Shown one piece after another: positions 57,782-64,000 of a DNA stretch of 64,000 nt. Source of the DNA: Vandiemenella viatica (lineage: Eukaryota > Arthropoda > Insecta > Orthoptera > Morabidae); assembly GCA_031002005.1 (NCBI GenBank), contig JARYHS010009186.1:255531199-255595198 (forward strand), read 5' to 3'. The notes beneath the pieces were generated by a model. That model had not been told where the DNA came from and ran no database searches. It saw only the letters and a program-made list of their open reading frames with translations. Position numbers and translations under genes: made by a program. Numbering within the stretch: position 1 is the first letter of the stretch; each line of letters begins with the position of its first letter.

Positions 57782-58562
57782 TCAGTTAAGTACCTTGTGA
57801 TACACGACATTTTTTGTTTTATTATCAGGCGCAAAAACAAACAAAGCAGGTGGTCTTCCGACCCATGAACATACCACATATAATTGGCCATGGGAAAAAC
57901 ATGGATATTCCAGATCCAAACCACAAACTTTCAAGGATTGGCCTTGTGATTTGTTAATGGTTTTGGTGAATGCAAGACGGATCGGAAAACGGCATATCGG
58001 TTGGGATCATTGGGATCCTCGGAATGAGAACTTGCTCACCTTCGAATTTTCCTTTGAGTATCGTCGCGTAAATCACATTGTTCATCAATTTACTTACCAC
58101 GAAACGCGTACCGTTGCAAAGTTTTGGTTGGTTTATGTTTCGAAGCATGATTACTACGGAGCCAACCTTTAGGCGTAAATTGTGCGATGGTAAGGCAGCC
58201 ACATCCAAGGAGTTTAAAAATTGAATTTGATAGTTGGTGGCTTCATCTTCATTTGTTACACAGTCAATAGATTTGAATGAATGGATTGTTCCAACGATCT
58301 CATTCTGAATTAGGCTATGTAGTTTAGGTCATCTACATTTTTATTCTTAGCCGCTAAAATTGCTCGCTCACTCAACCATTCATTATTTTTGTAGTTAGTA
58401 ATGATGTTTGGGAATACTTTGTTGATAAGTTCGTCTTTCGATGAAACAAAGTTACAGAAATTATGAGGAAATTAAATCAATCCGCTCGATTCGTTGACAG
58501 GTACTCGACCATTACCGATAGTCAGCAATTGCTCAGAGAAATCTTCAGCAGATGTATCATTA
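57782..58562 (-). pseudogene. Helitron PIF1-type helicase, C-terminal part
   Basis: Minus-strand text: FSEQLLTIGNGRVPVNESSG, then KDELINKVFPNI, NYQIQFLNSLDVAALPSHNL, RLKVGSVVIMLRNINQPKLC, NGTRFVVSKLMNNVIYATIL, LIPRIPMIPTDMPF, and after a shift RLAFTKTINKSQGQSLKVCG with FSHGQLYVVCSWVGRP. The SQGQ and SHGQLYV blocks are the last PIF1 helicase motifs. At least two frameshifts; the N-terminal helicase motifs are missing. Confidence 0.85.
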
Positions 58563-58682
58563 AGCAATGCGCTCTTCACGGGCAATTTCTTGTTCTTCTT
58601 CAATCCTTTCATTCACAATGTTTCGTATCCTTCTTGCATTACGGCTTTGTCGGGAAAGATTCGATCGTCTTGGTCGCGGCAT
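58563..58682 (-). pseudogene. Helitron Rep/helicase N-terminus
   Basis: ATG at 58,682 opens MPRPRRSNLSRQSRNARRIR and NIVNERIEEEQEIAREER, the basic start seen in arthropod Helitron proteins. It joins the helicase C-terminus within about 10 bp of 58,563, where the frame runs into a stop. Confidence 0.72.
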
Positions 58683-59046
58683 TATTAATGATAATTCAAA
58701 GAGAATACAATTTACTGATTATTGATTTCTGACAAAATTTATAATCATCAAATTTTTTCAACCATACTTAACCATAGACAAAATTACCTTTACCTGTGAT
58801 TTGCGTTTTGTTATTCCAAGTCAGACGCGTTTTTGTTATACCACGTTTTATAGTGACTTGTATTCTCTTTGACGTTTTTATGTCACGTCACTCTGGAACG
58901 CTGTCGAACGGGGTAAAAAGTATCCTACGTCGGTCACCTGGTTCTAAGCTTCCTCCGTACCAATTTTCAGCCAAATCGTTACAACCGTTCTTGAGTTATA
59001 AATAGTGTAACTATCACGACTTTCTTTTATATATATATATAGATTA

Positions 59047-59272
59047 TCACTGTTCTTGGCCTCCAATTTGTGAGTACCCGGGTTCGTATCTCAGTCCAAC
59101 CAACGACATCTGGGTTTTCTATGCTCCTCCCCCCCCAAAAAAAAACTCACTCCAGGCGAATACCGGGATAGTTCCTTTAAAAAATGTCATGACCGAATTC
59201 CTTCCCGCTCCTTTTCCCCAGTCCCTTCCCACCTCCAATGACCTAGACGTCAAGGAGAAGCCATAGGCAAAT
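59047..59272 (+). mobile_element. tRNA-derived SINE, family A, diverged
   Basis: GGGTTCGTATCTCAGTCCAA (B-box-like), ACATCTGGGTTTTCTATG, AGGCGAATACCGGGATAG, GACCGAATTCCTTCCCGC and GACGTCAAGGAGAAGCCATA, then an A-rich end. It lies next to the Helitron's 5' end. Confidence 0.7.
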
Positions 59273-59279
59273 AAAAAAA

Positions 59280-60034
59280 GATATTGACTTAAGATGTGAC
59301 ACAATTTTACACAAACAAAACTTTGCAGGTGGAAGTGCCGTATGTAGTCGCCACTCTCCTCCTTAGTTTGTTGCTGTTTTTAAACATGTTACAAACTGGG
59401 ACACCTTTTACGTAACTGACATCTTTCAGTATCCAATTCCAAGTCCACGCATACGAAATCGTCGCTAACAGGTAGTTTTTTTTATATACTTTGAATTTTC
59501 TTTGGGGAAAATAAATAACTACAGAGCAACTTACGAATACAACTTACATTTTTTAGCTTGACAAAGATTAAAGCACGCATTGACTTTAGAGTTAGAAGGG
59601 TTGAGTGGAGCGTCCGGAAGGAAGTAGACTTGGTCTGGTATTGGAGGTAGGGTGCCCAGTTCTCTTCCTCCTTCAGAAGATCTTAAACAGTTTTTTACTT
59701 GGAACGAAAGAGATAAGTCTTTATTGAATACAGAAAATTAACTGATATAAAAATATGTGCAAAGTAGATATCAATGCTATAAACTGTCTGAAGAATAATA
59801 GAGATATTAATTGCCTGATAGAGTGCAGCGATCAATGAGGTCGATATATTTATCGAACTTAAATTTATTTCTCTTGTAGATAAGACTTTTATGATGTTAT
59901 ACATCTTTTTAGTTTTAATAGGTGAATATTGCTGACATTTTATAAAACAGTCTTGTAATCGTGAGCGAGAAACAAATATTCGTAAGCTGTAAGTGTGAAG
60001 TTGGACTATTCCGAGGGCTCACTCCGTTCATTAC
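59280..60034. other. Receptor intron spacer
   Basis: AT-rich, with no splice-supported exon or delimited repeat. Confidence 0.45.
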
Positions 60035-60311
60035 CAGGGACGGATCCAGGATCTTGAATTTGAGGGGGGGGGGGGGCGCTTGGCTTGAGTGGATTTTGGT
60101 TTGGGGGGGCTTGCCTTCAGTGGATTTTGGCTTTGGGAGGGGGGGAGGCTTGAGTCGGGAAAAGGTAGTATTTATAGTTCCCTCGGACCTCGAATCCGTA
60201 GAGCTAAAAAAAAAAAAAGTCTCCAAAATTACAATGTCGGAGGTAGCCCTAGATACTTTTTGGGGGGGGGGCTTGAGCCCCCAAGCCCCCCCCCCCCTGA
60301 ATCCGCCCCTG
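60035..60311. mobile_element. hAT MITE, GGCGGATC family, copy 3
   Basis: Termini CAGGGACGGATCCAGG and GAATCCGCCCCTG; flanks TTCATTAC and TTCACTAT (6 of 8). The interior has G runs, GGCTTGAGTCGGG and AGAGCTAAAAAAAAAAAAA as in the copies at 32,518 and 33,406. It sits 266 bp before the third receptor exon. Confidence 0.8.
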
Positions 60312-60577
60312 TTCACTATTTTATGTGTTATATGTATATATATATTGAAATTATTACCAAACTTCAACTATCATATACCAATGATTTCGGTATCACGATG
60401 ACGACCCTATCAAGATCAATGTTCCAACCTGATTAAGGAGGATTCTATCGTTCTGCAACAGGAAAACTTCCTATGCATCTTAATTCTGAATTATCGACCA
60501 GCGACAATGACAGGTGTGAAATAAAAGAGAGTACCGTCTGAATTTTTCTGTGACAGCGAGGTTTGTTTTGTTTTCAG

Positions 60578-60679
60578 AACCCGGACATGAGCACGGTTCT
60601 GAAATGTGCGGGGTACCTTCCCACCCCAGCGGCACAGATCTTCCTCTACTGCTGGTCTGCACACAGCATCATGGAAGAG
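60578..60679 (+). CDS. Odorant receptor, third exon found
   Basis: Acceptor TTTGTTTTCAG|AAC, donor GAAGAG|GTAAGA. 102 nt are exactly 34 codons: NPDMSTVLKCAGYLPTPAA, then QIFLYCWSAHSIMEE. This is the last-but-one conserved block of insect ORs ('Q.F.YC..G..I..ES'), following FQQTE of the 47,271 exon in phase. The expected 'SE...A.Y...W' end is not in this exon. The intron upstream is 13.2 kb, nearly all transposons. Confidence 0.88.
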
Positions 60680-60857
60680 GTAAGACCATATATCGGTAAA
60701 AATCCACGAAAATGGTGCAGTATAAATATTAATAAAATAGTTCCGGTTAACTAACATTTACAGCAAGGCTGATGATAAGCACTGGCTCTTAGCTCTACTC
60801 ACGCTTTCGATGTTAAGTTGACAGATGTTTAGCTGCGGGCGTCTTGTCCTTGTACAG

Positions 60858-60881
60858 GACTCTGAGTACTCACAAGGATTG
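60858..60881 (+). CDS. Possible receptor micro-exon (24 nt)
   Basis: Acceptor CTTGTCCTTGTACAG|GAC and donor GGATTG|GTATGT enclose DSEYSQGL in phase 0. After IMEE, insect ORs usually have (E)SE..., so D-S-E fits the position. Introns at this point are common in ORs, but an exon this short is unusual and the final exon (with the 'A.Y...W' end) is not seen in the window. Without splicing, the frame stops after VCL. Confidence 0.35.
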
Positions 60882-61079
60882 GTATGTTTGTAATTAATGT
60901 CATTGCCGTGAGGCCAAGAAGGGCAGTACGGCGGCATCTGATCGCTGTCAACCCTTTAGCACCACCCAGGGAGCACGTGTAGCTTAAGGTATGCGGGTAA
61001 CACTTCGTGCATTTGCTGGTAGTCTCGAAAATTTAAATTTGGCTACGACAGAGGGGGTGGCCCAGCGCCTCGACGTCGA

Positions 61080-61175
61080 CAGCTACCCGGTATTTGGTAC
61101 ACGCCCGCTGTCTGCAGTTTCTCCCTCCTATCTTTAACCTTTATGAGCACATCGGAGATCTTCCTACGTTCAGTG
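61080..61175 (-). pseudogene. Inverted Penelope-like fragment
   Basis: The minus strand encodes RKISDVLIKVKDRREKLQTA and GVYQIPG, nearly the same as the plus-strand copy starting at 61,232. The two pieces face each other across a 60-bp centre, making a ~88-bp inverted repeat. Confidence 0.72.
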
Positions 61176-61435
61176 GGTGACAGATAAAATTGGCCGTCTT
61201 CTAAAGAAGAAAAATATCCGTCCGATATACGGAGTGCCTAGGAAGATCTCTGATGTGCTCATAAAGGTCAAAGACAGGAGGGAGAAACTGCAGACAGCGG
61301 GCGTGTACCAGATACCCTGTAGCTGTGGCAAAGTGTGTATCGTCGAAACTGGTCGGACGCTCAAGGAAAGGCTGTGTGATAACATAAGACATCTTAAAAA
61401 TAACGACGTCAGCAAATCAGCTGTAGCACAACATT
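61176..61435 (+). pseudogene. Penelope-like element, connector and GIY-YIG start
   Basis: Open text TDKIGRLLKKKNIRPIYGVP, then GVYQIPCSCGKVCIVETGRT, LKERLCDNIRHLKNND and SKSAVAQH. GVYQIPC.CGK.(Y)I.ETGR is the GIY-YIG endonuclease of Penelope-like elements, where GIY reads GVY and YIG has become CIV, so the catalytic tyrosine is lost. The CxC preceding the domain is typical of the group. RT is absent. It is split after AQH by the insertion at 61,436. Confidence 0.82.
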
Positions 61436-63538
61436 GTCCTCAGGGGTCTGTGTCCGTCAGCATGCGGCGGGCCAGATACGGGATTGGCGATCCCGAGGTA
61501 CCCGAGCTAGGGAGGTCGCGTGGAGCAGTCGTTTGAGGTGTCGGAGTGCACGTTACTCTAGTATCCGAGACTAGCTCCCGGAGGACAGCTAGGCGAACTC
61601 CCGTAAAGCAGTCAGTCGATTACCCGATCCCAAGGGACCTGGGCAAAGGGCGTTGGCCTACTGCAATCCATTGAGCGGTAGGGGTATCACGTGAGTGACC
61701 CCGGCGACGACTCTTCAAACGCTGCAAGGGGAGCCTTGCTAACAAGAGGACACGAGGCCTTCGGGCCAACTGGGCTGGATACGGGCTGGCAACCCAATGT
61801 CCACGGACAGGGGGACCGCAGGAGGCAGTCGTTTGAGGTGTCGGGACTTGGCCGTGCCCAAGCCCTAGTATCCGAGACTAGCCCCGGCTGACCGCGCGGC
61901 GGAAACCCGTAAAACAGTCGGGTCGACTAACCTATCCCAGGTATCTGGGTAACGGGATCCCGGGCTGGAACAAAATGTGCGGTAGGGGTATCACGAAAGT
62001 GTCCCCGAACGGCAACTCTTCAAACTTTGCGGAGGTAGCTTCGCTAACAAGAGTACCAGGGCGACTTCGGTCGGTATGAGCTTCCTGGGGCGCAAGACGA
62101 TACTCAGGGGTTTCCGGCCTTCTTTAGGGCCGGGATACGGGCATGGCGAACCCGGGGCCCCGAGCTCGACGTGGAGACTGCCCAAGTAATTAGGGAGGAA
62201 GGTCCGCAAATCCACGCCGAAGGCACCCTCAGTGCGGAGGATTGAGAGTCCGCGGCGCTGCCACGCCAAGGAGACAGTACCAATAAGTGGTGAGGAGGTC
62301 TCTGTCAGCCGCGCTGTGGGTGCCTAGCGGATGGTACCAGAGGTCCCTCCCGGGTAGACCGGGCGGACCCAGGGATGTGGTGCACCCTGCCTCTGGGAAT
62401 GCACACTGTGCCGATGCCCCGGTTATATCCGACTTAAGGCCGGATGGGGTTCAGGGAGATGAGTGTGTGCCCTGCAGAACGGTTGCACTCAAACGGTACC
62501 GGTAGCCGGAGTCTGTCGCTAGAAGGTGGGGTCGAATTCTCGGTTCTCGGGAGCGGCCCCTGCTGAGGCGGGCTTCGGTGATCAGGAGAAGTGGTTCCCC
62601 CTGCCGCCGGTATGGACCAACCAAACGGACCGGGGATCTTGGTCTTCGGAAGACTGGGATCGTTGTGGGTTGACGTGGTGCAGCCCTCCCGCCGGTAGCA
62701 CTCATTGCCAACGCCCGGGCAGTAAGACCGAAGGATCATGGCAGTAGGATCCGGGTGCAGAGAGGTGACGCGACTCTGATGGGAGGCGACGTTTCGGTAC
62801 CGGTAAGCTGGCGTGATCTGGCAACGGCCGGGGTCATCTTCAGATTGCATAGAATGGCCCTCGCTGGGACCGGGGATCAGTGATCAAGGAACTTGTGCTC
62901 CCCTTGCCGCCGGTATGAGCCATTGCTGCCAAAGTAGGTCCTCTTATATGTGGGGACTGATAGTGCAAGAGTCCGAACATCTAACCCAGGTGGGGCAGCG
63001 ACACCAACTGAGCGCTTCGGCGCGATCGTGCACTATGACGGACTCTGTGTGGTCCTGGTGTGTTGAACCCGCGTGCGGGGGAAGCATGCCGGGGCCTGTC
63101 TCTGTCGCGTGCCCTGGCGGACGGCGGGCGGCTTTGTACTGCCGGTCGGTCGCTGGGGGGCGTGGCTGGGGCAATCCTGCGCTGTTGCCTGGTCGCTACG
63201 GCTTCCGCTCTGCTCCTGCGGGGGCGGGCGGGGCCAGGTGCGCGTTGGGTGCGCAGAGGAGCAGTAGCTATACGGCCAGGTTTTCTGGGGGTCTTCGGCC
63301 TGGTCGTGGCAGGCGCTGGTTCCGCGCACCGCCCCGCGGGAACCTGTAATGGGTGGCTAAGTGCGCCTTGCTCAACCGTCCCCACTGTGATGGCGGGTAG
63401 TTCGGAAGAGTCCGTCTCCTGAGGTGGTGGCGTAACTGGGTGGTGGGTATCCCGGCTGGGGTTGTGAGGGAGGATGATGGGTGTCAACTCGGTTAACTCC
63501 CGCTTGCAGCAGTCTCGCTTTATGCCAGTGGAACACCG
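61436..63538. mobile_element. 2.1-kb GC-rich insertion with 14-bp TSD
   Basis: It interrupts the GIY-YIG frame and is flanked by TGTAGCACAACATT (61,422-61,435 and 63,539-63,552). Far more GC-rich than the surroundings. It holds diverged internal repeats: GCAGTCGTTTGAGGTGTCGG (61,526; 61,825), GCGGTAGGGGTATCACG (61,675; 61,979) and TGCCGCCGGTATG (62,601; 62,903). No RT, integrase or transposase text is recognised; overlapping open frames at 62,980-63,590 on both strands reflect GC bias. A 14-bp duplication and no terminal inverted repeats fit LINE-type retrotransposition, perhaps a 5'-UTR-rich deleted LINE. Confidence 0.7.
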
Positions 63539-63552
63539 TGTAGCACAACATT

Positions 63553-63801
63553 CGGCCGACATTAGGCACGCAATTTTATTTAGTGACACTAGTGTACTTG
63601 TTCATGAAAGCAGATGGTGGCCCAGGCGCATCAGAGAAGCGCTGGAAATTAATGAGAGACCAGAAATATGAACGCGGACGGCAGGCTACAACTTGACCAA
63701 ATATGGTCATGCTTGCTTAGGAAAACGCGGGATGCAGGCCACCATTGGACAGGCCACGCTGCCGGCGGTAGCTTGAGTGACGTCACTCCAAACAGTTAGC
63801 G
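63553..63801 (+). pseudogene. Penelope-like element, GIY-YIG end
   Basis: Resumes after the insertion: SADIRHAILFSDTSVLVHES, RWWPRRIREALEINERPE and, after a one-base shift, MNADGRLQLDQIWSCLLRKT. This completes 'SAVAEH...H.I.F.DT.VL......R..REA.EI......N.DG...L...W', matching the 26,533 fragment. Joined across the 14-bp duplication, the frame is continuous. Confidence 0.82.
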
Positions 63802-64000
63802 CTCTCTCTGGGAGCCATATATAGGCGACGGCGATCTCAGCCTTGACAGTCCTCTGAAGAAGACCGCAAAATGATGGCCGAAACGTTAGGTTTTCATAAA
63901 TTGACGTGGTTCAACCCGGGCAACCAAGATAACACCGTCAACGACCGCGGAAGTCTGCGCACCCAAGTGTAGGAAGATTCTCTATTTTGGGTAAGGGTGT
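63802..64000 (+). repeat. Penelope-like 3' terminal region
   Basis: Follows the ORF end: a TATATA box-like CCATATATAGG at 63,813, then CCTCTGAAGAAGACCGC and GATGGCCGAAACGTTAGG. CTGAAGA...GAAA around a stem recalls the hammerhead core found in Penelope-like terminal repeats, but the stem is imperfect. The element continues past the window. Confidence 0.55.

Larger units (their letters stand above)
57624..59043 (-). mobile_element. Internally deleted Helitron
   Basis: On the minus strand it starts TCTATATATATATAAAAG at 59,043 and ends GGGTCAGCTAG at 57,624, inserted between A and T as Helitrons are. A hairpin GGCGAAACGGAGTTCGCC lies just upstream of CTAG. It contains the N-terminal start and the helicase C-terminus of the Rep/helicase protein, with everything between lost. 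1,420 bp, in the receptor intron, antisense to the gene. Confidence 0.9.

Noticed and set aside
59915..60436. Overlapping frames of 115-150 codons on both strands
   Set aside because: They are produced by the homopolymer-rich hAT MITE.
62981..63589. Long overlapping open frames on both strands
   Set aside because: They lie in a GC-rich insertion where stops are rare; both strands are open and neither has recognisable motifs.
1..64000. CRISPR arrays, operons, prophage or plasmid features
   Set aside because: Introns, SINEs and eukaryotic transposons show nuclear insect DNA; no regularly spaced short repeats are present.

Overview
The window is eukaryotic nuclear DNA from an insect with a large, transposon-rich genome. 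The insect call rests on an odorant receptor of the 7tm_6 family, which is insect-specific. Long introns, tRNA-derived SINEs and many DNA-transposon relics fit a hemimetabolous lineage such as a polyneopteran; that is inference and the species cannot be named from the sequence. There is no operon structure, CRISPR array or rRNA, and no tRNA gene that is not the head of a SINE.

Left part (1-20,100, minus strand): a split gene whose six recovered exons (19,987-20,085; 17,141-17,245; 12,028-12,233; 9,254-9,418; 5,850-6,061; 54-150) have AG/GT borders and codon phases that agree at every junction. One exon encodes a single C2H2 finger next to an acidic run and closely resembles the N-terminal finger of ZNF341. 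The main finger cluster would lie left of the window. Its introns hold decayed LINEs, SINEs, a hAT MITE and foldback insertions carrying a Penelope-terminus-like motif.

Middle (20,600-46,300): almost entirely mobile DNA. 21,268-26,530 holds a P-superfamily-like family with CATGG termini and perfect 8-bp target duplications (TSDs). It contains a THAP first exon and a ~150-bp internal tandem repeat that also occurs in separate arrays. 26,530-32,450 is a nest: a Penelope-like fragment, a complete but frameshifted DD41D mariner and a rearranged Jockey-type LINE. 32,500-46,300 has hAT MITEs, a Tc1 relic, SINEs, two larger hAT derivatives and a LINE with a 437-codon open reverse transcriptase.

Right part (46,300-64,000, plus strand): an odorant receptor gene with exons at 46,382-47,190, 47,271-47,370 and 60,578-60,679, plus a possible micro-exon at 60,858-60,881. 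The 13.2-kb intron holds a SINE, an 8.35-kb LTR element with 1.23-kb LTRs but no recognisable gag-pol, an internally deleted Helitron with exact TC/CTAG ends, another SINE and a hAT MITE. From 61,080 to the end lies a Penelope-like element whose GIY-YIG domain is split by a 2.1-kb GC-rich insertion flanked by a 14-bp duplication.

The two host genes look functionally unrelated: one a likely transcription factor, the other a chemosensory channel subunit. Most of the remaining DNA is nested transposons whose insertion order can often be read from their target duplications.
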